Source of the DNA: Flavobacteriales bacterium
GTDB taxonomy: Bacteria; Bacteroidota; Bacteroidia; Flavobacteriales_D; Sanyastnellaceae
Direction of reading: 5' to 3'
Assembly (NCBI GenBank): GCA_027491075.1
Contig: JAIXWX010000034.1
Location: forward strand, 335,045 to 399,044
Length of the DNA stretch: 64,000 bases
Positions 25,794-32,982 of this stretch are shown piece after piece (positions within the stretch are counted from its first letter, which is position 1; every line of letters begins with the position of its first letter). Position numbers and translations under genes: made by a program. Below the pieces are notes generated by a model, which saw nothing but the letters and a program-made list of their open reading frames with translations, was not told where the DNA came from and ran no database searches.

Positions 25794-27197
25794 TTAAGAA
25801 TTACGTCCAGACACGAGCTCGATGTAAACCAAGTCGTTTTTAATGTCCGGATAGTATTCTTCCAATTCTTCTAGCCCTTCTGGTGAGTTGGCATGAAGTC
25901 GCAAGAGAAGATCCCTTGCTTCTTCTATTCTTTGCGCAGCGAATAAATACGCCACTTTGCGATAACCCAGATCATTGCTCTGGGGATTCTTCTGCCATCC
26001 TTCGTTTATGACTTGAAGTGCTCCTGAAAATTCTTTTTTCAGGAAAAAAACATCGCTATGATCTAACCATACATCTTCATTGTCAGGAAAGCGGATTACC
26101 AAACTTTCGGTGATGGCTTCTGCTTCTGCAATGTGACCTCTTTTCTTAAAAATTTCTACAAGAAAAAGAGGATAATCAGGATTATCGGGTTCGAGTTCTA
26201 TTGCTCGCTCGATATACGTGATGGCCTCGGAGGTCTTATCTTGAAGATCTAATACTACGCCGATTCCTAAAAAAGCATCCGCGTAATACTCGTCTAATTG
26301 TATCGATTTTCTATAATAAAATAACGCCTTGTCATACTCCTCTAATTTCTCAAAGCATTCTCCAACATGACAATAAATGGGAGATTGTGGTGGCTCAAAG
26401 GCGTAGGATTCTTCGAAAACATGAATGGCCTCTACATAGCGCTCTAGTTTGAAAAGTGCGTGTGCCTTATTGTAGTATGCAGGTGCAAAGTCATCTTGTA
26501 TTGCCAAACAATAGTCGTATGCGTCAATACTTTCTTCGAGTTTTTCTATTTTCTGATATGCATTTCCCAAGTTGTACCAACCAGGAAAGCTGTATGGATG
26601 TTTTTCAATAAATGCGAGATAGTACCTAATTGCTTCTTCCATCCGCTCTGCGGTGTCAAAACAATAGGCCAACTCGTACATCAAGGTTTCATTATCCGGA
26701 GTCTTGATTAAAGCTTCTTGTAAGGTATCAATCGCTTTGTCAAAACGATCCATGTTTTCGTATTCAAGAGCTATTTCCAAGTAAATCTCTTCTTCCATTT
26801 CCTCTCCGCCCATTTCAAGTGCTTTCTTGAACAACTCGATGGCTTGCTTGTGCTCGCGCAATTGACTGTATATGGAAGCCATAGTCAAAAGAACCTCTTG
26901 ATTACGGGGTTCAAACTTCTCTAATATCTTTAGACGATTAAGAGCCTTGGTTAAACGGCCCATGCCTGCGAGGATTTGACTCTCTCGAAGCATCAATGCA
27001 GTATTCTCTGGGAAAAGCGTGTATGCATATGAAATAACATGCAGCGCTTGATTGAATTTATTGTTATCGCAATAATAGTCGACGATTCCTTCGAACTCTT
27101 CGATATCGAAATACCAAGATTCATCATTCGCCAGCATTTTCTCATATCTGTTCACCAACTCTTCCGCATTATGCTGGTCGCGGTCTTCTTCATTCAT
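25794..27197 (-). CDS. Tetratricopeptide repeat protein
   Basis: A 467-residue protein made almost wholly of TPR motifs: about ten repeats from residue ~50 to 430, with the W/L-G-Y-A-F-A-P pattern, for example 'AWYNLGNAYQKIEKLEESIDAY'-like units. I count the ATG of 'MNEED' as the start; a GTG six bases earlier is possible. It has no signal peptide or membrane helix and is very acidic, so it is a cytoplasmic scaffold. It is the first gene of the operon with phosphosulfolactate synthase. A good -7 box and a dyad sit upstream. The partner proteins are unknown. Confidence 0.9.
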   Translation of the reverse strand: MNEEDRDQHNAEELVNRYEKMLANDESWYFDIEEFEGIVDYYCDNNKFNQALHVISYAYTLFPENTALMLRESQILAGMGRLTKALNRLKILEKFEPRNQEVLLTMASIYSQLREHKQAIELFKKALEMGGEEMEEEIYLEIALEYENMDRFDKAIDTLQEALIKTPDNETLMYELAYCFDTAERMEEAIRYYLAFIEKHPYSFPGWYNLGNAYQKIEKLEESIDAYDYCLAIQDDFAPAYYNKAHALFKLERYVEAIHVFEESYAFEPPQSPIYCHVGECFEKLEEYDKALFYYRKSIQLDEYYADAFLGIGVVLDLQDKTSEAITYIERAIELEPDNPDYPLFLVEIFKKRGHIAEAEAITESLVIRFPDNEDVWLDHSDVFFLKKEFSGALQVINEGWQKNPQSNDLGYRKVAYLFAAQRIEEARDLLLRLHANSPEGLEELEEYYPDIKNDLVYIELVSGRNS

Positions 27198-27207
27198 AGG
27201 CACAATA

Positions 27208-27230
27208 AGTATCTATAAATCAAAGATACT
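27208..27230 (-). promoter_or_regulatory. Promoter -7 box within an inverted repeat upstream of the TPR gene
   Basis: TATCTTTG (minus strand, bases 27221-27228) fits TAnnTTTG exactly and lies 23 bases before the ATG. It is embedded in a perfect 7-base inverted repeat, AGTATCT-N9-AGATACT, that spans the box. The repeat could be an operator. A T-rich -33-like segment (CTTTTC) lies ~17 bases upstream. Confidence 0.5.
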
Positions 27231-27323
27231 ATTTTTTTTTTCAGAGGAAAAGTGGCCGATTTCAATTATTAACAGGTTTTCAATAGCGAGTAGCGAATTT
27301 TTGATCAAATAAATTACTCTATG

Positions 27324-27962
27324 CTAGTATTTTATGGCGTAGTAAAGAAGCTTAATGTATTCGTTGTTGGTGTAAATCAATCCTGATTCACTCTGCCACC
27401 ATGCATTGGGATCGTAGTCCGAATTAGCACGAGCATGATAGAAGCTCTTTATTCCTTGGTCAAGAAGCACCTTTTCCATGGTTTTCCGTACCCTTCTTAG
27501 GTGATAATTGCTGCTAATAATGGTCACCTCTGAGAGGTTCTTTTCCTTGCAAAAAGCGAGAATCTGTTGCGCCTCTTCTTTAGTAGATGTTGCTCCTGGC
27601 ATGGCAGTTATTCTATTTCCATCTATTCCTTTCGCTACCATAAAGTGTTTGGTCAATTCTGCTTCAAACATGGCCGTATCAAATGCCAATAATTGATGTG
27701 GAGTATTTCCACCTGTGGTTAGAAATGTTGCATTAGGAAAAGAATTGCCTACGTCAATGGCTGCCAAGCCTCTGTCATAGCTATCACCTCCAAGTACTAC
27801 AAATAATGGTGTTTCTGTTAATGGATCTTGTGCAACCAGATAATTTCCCATGCCGCGGAGAATGGGACGGTGAAAGATGAGCAATACAACTGCGATCAAT
27901 CCGATGCTTATGAAGAAGTATACCGTTCTTCTAAACCACTTTTTTTGCCAGAGCTTTTTCAT
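27324..27962 (-). CDS. SanA/ElyC/YdcF family (DUF218) membrane-anchored protein
   Basis: A 212-residue protein whose start is set at the ATG in an ATGA overlap with the upstream stop. One hydrophobic helix (about 12-33) anchors it, and the rest should be periplasmic. The DUF218 marks are 'LFVVLGGDS', 'FLTTGGNTP', 'GATSTKEEAQ' and 'IISSNYHLRR'. E. coli members (SanA, ElyC) affect envelope integrity and undecaprenyl-phosphate-dependent peptidoglycan synthesis; the biochemical activity is not settled. It is coupled to the signal-less binding protein. Confidence 0.9.
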   Translation of the reverse strand: MKKLWQKKWFRRTVYFFISIGLIAVVLLIFHRPILRGMGNYLVAQDPLTETPLFVVLGGDSYDRGLAAIDVGNSFPNATFLTTGGNTPHQLLAFDTAMFEAELTKHFMVAKGIDGNRITAMPGATSTKEEAQQILAFCKEKNLSEVTIISSNYHLRRVRKTMEKVLLDQGIKSFYHARANSDYDPNAWWQSESGLIYTNNEYIKLLYYAIKY

Positions 27963-28843
27963 TTGTTTTCTATAGTTATAGGTTTGAGCCAAGGAGCAAG
28001 ACAAGCGAGCGTATCTATTTTTTCTGTGGGATAACCAATACTGCCAAGCGCTGTCTTCGCGTTTTCTAAACTGCGAAGGTTGAAATTATAGTTGTTATTC
28101 CACTCGGTAGCGTGCAGCCAAGATCTGGATTCTGTTTCAGTCATCTCGAATCGACGCATCAATTGCTGTGGAGTAAGCTTACTTTCTTTGAATTGAATGC
28201 AGCTCGGAATCATCAAATCCAATACTGCTTTTATTTCTTTTTCTTTATGAAGTAGACTATTGTTTTCTGCAACTATCAAGAATCCAGACCATGGTGCTTG
28301 AAACTCACCAATCAATCGAACGCTTCTATCTTTTACAAAAGGCCGAGTCATGAATTTCTCCCAGTAAAACACATCACTTTTTTTAGAAATCAGTGCATCA
28401 ATACCGCCGTGCAAGCTTTGTATAACTTGAAATTGATTTTCGTCGATGCGGATTCCTCGCTTTCGGGCGTGAACCATGGCCATTAAATGACTGCCGGATC
28501 CAAAGCGGGATACTGCATATCGCAAGGATTGTTGTTGATCTAATTCATTCAGTGGATTGTCAAAACCGGTATAAATTCCCCAAACCAAAGGCGATTCTAT
28601 ATACGTCTTAACGATGGTAGCTTTCAATCCTTGAGAAACAGCACTGGTATAGCCTTCGGTTAGAAGGATAGCCATATCGAGTTCACCTCGAGAGAGTGCG
28701 GCTGTCATGGCACCGGTACCGCCCGCATAGAATGACCATTGTACATCTATGTTTGCACTTTCAAACAAACCGTTCTCAAGGGCAAGTTGCCATGGCAAAT
28801 TAAAATGTTCTGGTACGCCGCCTATCTTGATCAATGAACTCAT
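27959..28843 (-). CDS. Periplasmic-binding-protein-like (NMT1/THI5/SsuA fold) protein without signal peptide
   Basis: A 294-residue protein with the type II binding-protein pattern: 'NLPWQLALENGLFESANIDV', 'AALSRGELDMAILL', 'VSRFGSGSHLMAM', 'DALISKKSDVFYWE'. This is the layout of ABC-transporter binding proteins for thiamine precursors, sulfonates or nitrate. The N terminus begins directly with the first beta strand and has no signal peptide or lipobox, so it should stay in the cytoplasm. There is no permease or ATPase nearby. It could be a metabolite sensor or an enzyme, as fungal THI5 is, but the THI5 Cys-rich motif is not visible. It is coupled to the ElyC/SanA-like gene. Confidence 0.78.
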   Translation of the reverse strand: MSSLIKIGGVPEHFNLPWQLALENGLFESANIDVQWSFYAGGTGAMTAALSRGELDMAILLTEGYTSAVSQGLKATIVKTYIESPLVWGIYTGFDNPLNELDQQQSLRYAVSRFGSGSHLMAMVHARKRGIRIDENQFQVIQSLHGGIDALISKKSDVFYWEKFMTRPFVKDRSVRLIGEFQAPWSGFLIVAENNSLLHKEKEIKAVLDLMIPSCIQFKESKLTPQQLMRRFEMTETESRSWLHATEWNNNYNFNLRSLENAKTALGSIGYPTEKIDTLACLAPWLKPITIENK

Positions 28844-28847
28844 GACG

Positions 28848-28855
28848 CAAAGATA
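28848..28855 (-). promoter_or_regulatory. -7 box of a putative leaderless promoter for the binding-protein homologue
   Basis: TATCTTTG on the minus strand fits TAnnTTTG exactly and lies four bases before the ATG, the same spacing as for mnmD and murQ. No clear -33 TTG is present. Confidence 0.45.
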
Positions 28856-28867
28856 GTTTTATGGAGA

Positions 28868-30955
28868 CTAATATGTTCCCGCGCGCTTTCTTAAAAGCCA
28901 CTCGGCACTTAGTAGTAAAAGTACAATGAGCAAAAGCCAATGGAAATTGATGAGATCATCGAGCTGTTTGTTTTCATAAGACACACTGATGATGTCTTTT
29001 CTTGCACGAATGATGTCAGCAATTTTATCCACCTCATTCTCTGAAAGTAGTTGACCATCGTTTTCGTTGGCTAGTTGTTGGAGCATGCGATGATCGGCTA
29101 CAAGGTTTGTTAGTTCTGCCTGTAAAGGACTCACGCTAAATTCTCCGTTTTCTTTAAGCGTTAGGCCTTCACTTACAGTGGTGGCGAGGTAACGATAATT
29201 TCCAACGGGTAGACTTCCTGCATTGAGCTTATAACGTCCATCTGTGGTGCTGAAAGCGAAAGAAAATTCTTTTCCGGTTTCATCGGTAATGCTCATTTTT
29301 ATTTCCTTATCCAGTATGGGTTCGTAGGAAGCATTGTAAAGTTCAGCATTAAATACAATCGCTTCATTCTCGGCAAAATCTCCAGCACCCGTGACGCGGA
29401 ACAACGATTTGTCTTCTTTGGCAGCTAAGTATTGAACCATTTTGGTGATCAATGCATCGAAATTTTCATGTGACTCAAATTGCCGGAAAGCACTGATGCG
29501 CCAGCGCCAAACTCCTTCTCCAGCGATAAGCCCAACTTTAGTTTCGTTTATGCGATTAAAGGCAATAAGTGGCTTACCAGTGAGTATTTGCCCAACACGC
29601 TGTTGAACAAAAATCGAAGCACCATTGCTGTTGGAAAATGATCCAAAAGGGATAGAGAGTGGCGGTAAATTTTGAATCAACCCTTCGGTCACTTCATCGG
29701 TTTGAAAAAGAGTAAAGCCTTCCATCAATGAAGAATACACTTCTGTTGAAGTAGTCCTATAGTCGTTGAGGGCAAAACCAGTATTGAGCTCATTGAATGT
29801 TCGAAAATCTGTATTAGCTCCCCAAATGAATAATGAATTAATTCCACCGTTAAGGGCATTTTTAACGAGGGTTGAGCCCTGCCCATTCATTGAAGGAAGT
29901 TGATGAAAAATAACCAAATTGTATTCAGAGAGATTCCCAGAAAAATTTGAAGCGAGCTTTGTATCTACTGAGTAAGCATCGTTATTGGAAATGGCTTCAC
30001 GCAAGGCATTTACATCGGGATGAGGCGATGCCGCTAATAGTAGTACTTTTTGGCGGCTATCGAGCACATCGATAAAAAAGTCTTTTCGGTTATTCAGTAT
30101 AGTTAATTCGTTGGAAACAGAAGTAACCTGCAGGGTATATTTCTGTAGTCCAATAGAAGTAGCTTCTTGGAAGATTTCTAGATTCTTAAATGAACGATCT
30201 CCAGAGAAGGTGATGCTTTCGCTAAATACAACGTTTCCTTTGGTGGATAGCGTCACATTGACCGTTTCTCCCGCCGTCTTTCTTCCTTCAATAGTTACGG
30301 CTATTGGAAAGCGGTTATTGAGATATGCGAGGCGATTCGCATTGACCTCACGAATGAGAACATCTCGATAGACGGTGGTATCACCCAAAGCAATGGTATA
30401 TACCGGTGCATTGAGTTTTTGATAGCCGTAGAGAGGATTGCTCCCTTTGTTGTAAATTCCATCAGAGGCGAGAACGAGTGCTCCAAGATTTCTTCCGCTG
30501 TAGTTGTTGGCAAGTGTGCGAAACAATGCCGTGAAGTCTGTTTGTTTTTCATTGAAGGAAATACTGTCTAGACCTTCGCTAACTTGATGACCGAATGCAT
30601 ATTCAACTACTTCATAATCGTCGCCCAATTGCTCTTTAACTTTGCGAAGTTTCGCGAGATATTCATTTTTATAGTATTCTGTTTTTCCTGTTGCTCCTAT
30701 ACTTTCAGAATTGTCTTGAGCAATAACGATGATAGGTTTTTCAACCTCGCGATCGATCGTTTTTATCAAAGGTTTTAGCAAGAAAAAGCAAAGAACTGTA
30801 ATTGCGCTAAATCGCAGTGCACCCAATAGGCCTGCTAGCCGACTACCATAAGTTCGGTTAAATTTATCTCTGAAATACAGCGCGCCCGCATAAACCAAGC
30901 CCGCGAGCATACAGAGAGTTATGAACCAAATAGGATATTCGGTAATGATAGACAA
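28868..30955 (-). CDS. Large membrane protein with von Willebrand A-like region, TTG start
   Basis: A 695-residue protein with two hydrophobic helices at the N terminus (about 8-28 and 43-63) and one near the C terminus (about 670-690). Between them is an early VWA-like segment ('IIVIAQDNSESIG', 'GALVLASDGIYN'), then beta-rich extracytoplasmic domains. The metal-ion site is DxSES instead of the classic DxSxS. This is the architecture of large VWA-type membrane proteins common in Bacteroidota; their function is not known. No in-frame ATG exists between the upstream fabG stop and Met17, so I chose the TTG, which has a GGAG eight bases upstream. It follows fabG by 21 bases. Confidence 0.82.
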   Translation of the reverse strand: MSIITEYPIWFITLCMLAGLVYAGALYFRDKFNRTYGSRLAGLLGALRFSAITVLCFFLLKPLIKTIDREVEKPIIVIAQDNSESIGATGKTEYYKNEYLAKLRKVKEQLGDDYEVVEYAFGHQVSEGLDSISFNEKQTDFTALFRTLANNYSGRNLGALVLASDGIYNKGSNPLYGYQKLNAPVYTIALGDTTVYRDVLIREVNANRLAYLNNRFPIAVTIEGRKTAGETVNVTLSTKGNVVFSESITFSGDRSFKNLEIFQEATSIGLQKYTLQVTSVSNELTILNNRKDFFIDVLDSRQKVLLLAASPHPDVNALREAISNNDAYSVDTKLASNFSGNLSEYNLVIFHQLPSMNGQGSTLVKNALNGGINSLFIWGANTDFRTFNELNTGFALNDYRTTSTEVYSSLMEGFTLFQTDEVTEGLIQNLPPLSIPFGSFSNSNGASIFVQQRVGQILTGKPLIAFNRINETKVGLIAGEGVWRWRISAFRQFESHENFDALITKMVQYLAAKEDKSLFRVTGAGDFAENEAIVFNAELYNASYEPILDKEIKMSITDETGKEFSFAFSTTDGRYKLNAGSLPVGNYRYLATTVSEGLTLKENGEFSVSPLQAELTNLVADHRMLQQLANENDGQLLSENEVDKIADIIRARKDIISVSYENKQLDDLINFHWLLLIVLLLLSAEWLLRKRAGTY

Positions 30956-30963
30956 TGGGTATT

Positions 30964-30967
30964 CTCC
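30964..30967 (-). promoter_or_regulatory. Shine-Dalgarno-like GGAG supporting a TTG start
   Basis: On the minus strand AAAGGAGAAT lies between the fabG stop and the VWA-like gene, with GGAG eight bases before the TTG. Such sequences are uncommon before other genes in this window, and this one decides the start. Confidence 0.55.
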
Positions 30968-30976
30968 TTTATTCGA

Positions 30977-31720
30977 TTACATCAACATTCCACCGCAAAC
31001 ATGAAGCGTTTGACCCGTTACGTAAGCGCTCATATCACTGGCAAGAAAGAGCGTCGCATTGGCGACATCCTCTGCGCTACCGCCTCTTTTGAGCGGAATG
31101 GCATCGCGCCATTGCTGAACTACTTTTTCATCCAATGCGCCAGTCATTTCAGTTTCAATGAATCCTGGAGCAATGGCGTTGCAACGAATGTTTCTCGAGC
31201 CTAACTCGGCCGCAACACTTTTAGTGAAGCCAATGATTCCTGCTTTTGATGCAGCATAATTGGCTTGGCCAGCATTTCCTTTTACGCCTACTACAGAAGA
31301 CATATTGATGATGCTTCCGCTGCGTGCCTTCAGCATGGGTTTGATAACAGCTTTAGTCAGGTTAAAAACAGATTTTAAATTGACATCCATGATTTCATCC
31401 CATTGCTCTTCGGTCATGCGCATCAATAAATTGTCGCGCGTTATTCCTGCATTGTTTACAAGAATATCTACTGTTCCAAATTCTTTTACCACCTCATCAA
31501 TGAGAGCGTGCGCAGCTTCAAAATTGGAAGCATCGCTTTTATATCCTTTAGCCTTTCCGCCTTTGGCTGCGAGTTCTGCCTCCAATGCTCGTGCTTTCTC
31601 TTCAGAAGAGGCATAAGTGAAGATAACTGTAGCACCTTCCGCAATGAATTTTTCTGCTATTCCTTTTCCGATTCCTCTAGAGGCTCCGGTGATGATGGCA
31701 ACTTTTCCTTGTAGTAGCAT
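30977..31720 (-). CDS. fabG: 3-oxoacyl-[acyl-carrier-protein] reductase
   Basis: A 247-residue classical SDR that reduces 3-oxoacyl-ACP with NADPH in fatty acid elongation. 'TGASRGIGKG' (11-20) binds the cofactor, 'NNAGIT' is at 89-94, and the catalytic tetrad is Asn114, Ser142, Tyr155 and Lys159. 'LLMRMTEEQWDEIMDVNLKS' (20 residues) is close to E. coli FabG, so I call it FabG and not a generic SDR. The rest of the fatty acid genes are not here. It stands 23 bases after the Fe-S protein gene. Confidence 0.93.
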   Translation of the reverse strand: MLLQGKVAIITGASRGIGKGIAEKFIAEGATVIFTYASSEEKARALEAELAAKGGKAKGYKSDASNFEAAHALIDEVVKEFGTVDILVNNAGITRDNLLMRMTEEQWDEIMDVNLKSVFNLTKAVIKPMLKARSGSIINMSSVVGVKGNAGQANYAASKAGIIGFTKSVAAELGSRNIRCNAIAPGFIETEMTGALDEKVVQQWRDAIPLKRGGSAEDVANATLFLASDMSAYVTGQTLHVCGGMLM

Positions 31721-31743
31721 ATGATCGGTAATTATTTTTATTG

Positions 31744-32538
31744 TTAAGAGTTAAGTTGTCCGGCTATGAGTTCAGCGATATCTTTCACCACCACCTCTGC
31801 TTCTTTTTCGAAGTGCTTAATGCCATCGGTCATCATGGTATTGCAGAACGGACATCCTGTTGCAATTACAGAAGCTTTGGTTTCAAGGGCATCCTCTGTG
31901 CGCTCAATATTCACTTCTTTATTTCCAGGTTCAGCTTCTTTAAACATTTGTGCTCCACCTGCGCCGCAACAAAGGCCTTTTGCTCGTGAACGCTTCATCT
32001 CAACAAGATCTGCGTCCAATTCTGAGAGCAACTCTCTTGGTGCTTCGTACACATTGTTTCCTCTTCCGAGATAACATGGATCATGGAAGGTGATTTTTTT
32101 GCCTTGAAATTCGCCCCCGTCTTTCAACTGGATGCGTCCTTCTCGAATAAGAGAATTGATGAGTTCACTGTGGTGAACGACATCATAGCTGCCCCCTAAT
32201 TGTGGATATTCATTTTTAATGGTGTTGAAGCAGTGAGGACAGCCAGTGACTATTTTTTTTACCTCATATGCATTCAATACCTGGATGTTTTGCATGGCCA
32301 TCATCTGGAAAAGCAACTCATTGCCTGCGCGCTTAGCTGGATCTCCCGTGCATGATTCCTCTTCACCCAGAATCGCAAAGGATATTTGACAGTGATGGAG
32401 AATTTTTGCTATTGAAGCAGTTATTTTTTTTGCGCGATCATCAAAACTTCCAGCACATCCCACCCAAAACAAAATTTCAGGGGATTCTCCGGAGGCCATA
32501 AATTCAGCCATTGTGCGCACTTGAAGCTGCTGATTCAT
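31744..32538 (-). CDS. CCG-domain (Fe-S)-binding protein (HdrB/GlpC C-terminal-like)
   Basis: A 264-residue cytoplasmic protein with two cysteine-rich CCG-type domains. The first uses Cys28, Cys63 ('ESCTGD'), Cys100 and Cys103 ('GCPHC'). The second uses Cys155, Cys190-Cys191-Gly ('LCCGAGG'), Cys229 and Cys232 ('GCPFC'). Such domains bind noncubane or 4Fe-4S clusters in heterodisulfide reductase HdrB/HdrD, GlpC and LutA. Together with the membrane 4Fe-4S protein two genes upstream it would form a split HdrD/DsrK-like redox unit. The electron donor and acceptor are unknown. Confidence 0.9.
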   Translation of the reverse strand: MNQQLQVRTMAEFMASGESPEILFWVGCAGSFDDRAKKITASIAKILHHCQISFAILGEEESCTGDPAKRAGNELLFQMMAMQNIQVLNAYEVKKIVTGCPHCFNTIKNEYPQLGGSYDVVHHSELINSLIREGRIQLKDGGEFQGKKITFHDPCYLGRGNNVYEAPRELLSELDADLVEMKRSRAKGLCCGAGGAQMFKEAEPGNKEVNIERTEDALETKASVIATGCPFCNTMMTDGIKHFEKEAEVVVKDIAELIAGQLNS

Positions 32539-32550
32539 TTCATTATTTTT

Positions 32551-32982
32551 TTAATCTTGTTTAAAGACCTGAATTACCATTTCTTTTTCTACCAAATCAG
32601 TAAATTTTCCCTCAAAGCGAGTGGCTCTGACCATGTGATTATCGATCCAATGGTAGTTACCTCCTCTTGGCTTTCCAAAGATAATTCCGTGGTATTTGAA
32701 TCCATTTTTCTTCAACCATCTTTCTGTCACTTCTCGATGAGCTTCAGTTCGTGAGGTAAAGAAGAAAATGATGTGTCCTTCTTCGAACCACTGGTTGCAT
32801 TTTTGAAGCGCATCTGGGTAAACGCCTGCATCTTCCATGCGTTCGGGTTCCTCATTGGGGATGTCTTCACCTACTGTGCCATCAATATCAATCAAGAAAT
32901 TCTTGATATGGGTAGGTAGAACTGGTGAAATTTTTTTGCCGTCCTCCTCGGCGTCTTGTAGTAAGTTGTTCATGGTTTTCAT
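32551..32982 (-). CDS. HAD-like phosphatase
   Basis: A 143-residue small HAD-superfamily protein. Motif I 'LIDIDGT' gives nucleophile Asp32 and Asp34, motif II is 'FFTSR' (Thr76/Ser77), and motif III/IV are Lys104 ('FGKPRGG') and Asp114 ('WIDNH'). The core fold is complete, with little cap, as in LNS2 or polynucleotide-phosphatase-like proteins. Relatives in Bacteroidota are sometimes labelled phosphoheptose isomerase, which the motifs do not support. I chose the ATG that forms an ATGA overlap with the upstream Fe-S gene; the one nine bases later is also possible. The substrate is unknown. Confidence 0.85.
   Translation of the reverse strand: MKTMNNLLQDAEEDGKKISPVLPTHIKNFLIDIDGTVGEDIPNEEPERMEDAGVYPDALQKCNQWFEEGHIIFFFTSRTEAHREVTERWLKKNGFKYHGIIFGKPRGGNYHWIDNHMVRATRFEGKFTDLVEKEMVIQVFKQD

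Noticed and set aside
27208..27241. Hairpin followed by poly-T on the plus strand, taken as a terminator
   Set aside because: No plus-strand gene ends there. The repeat overlaps a promoter box for the minus-strand TPR gene, so I treat it as a possible operator.
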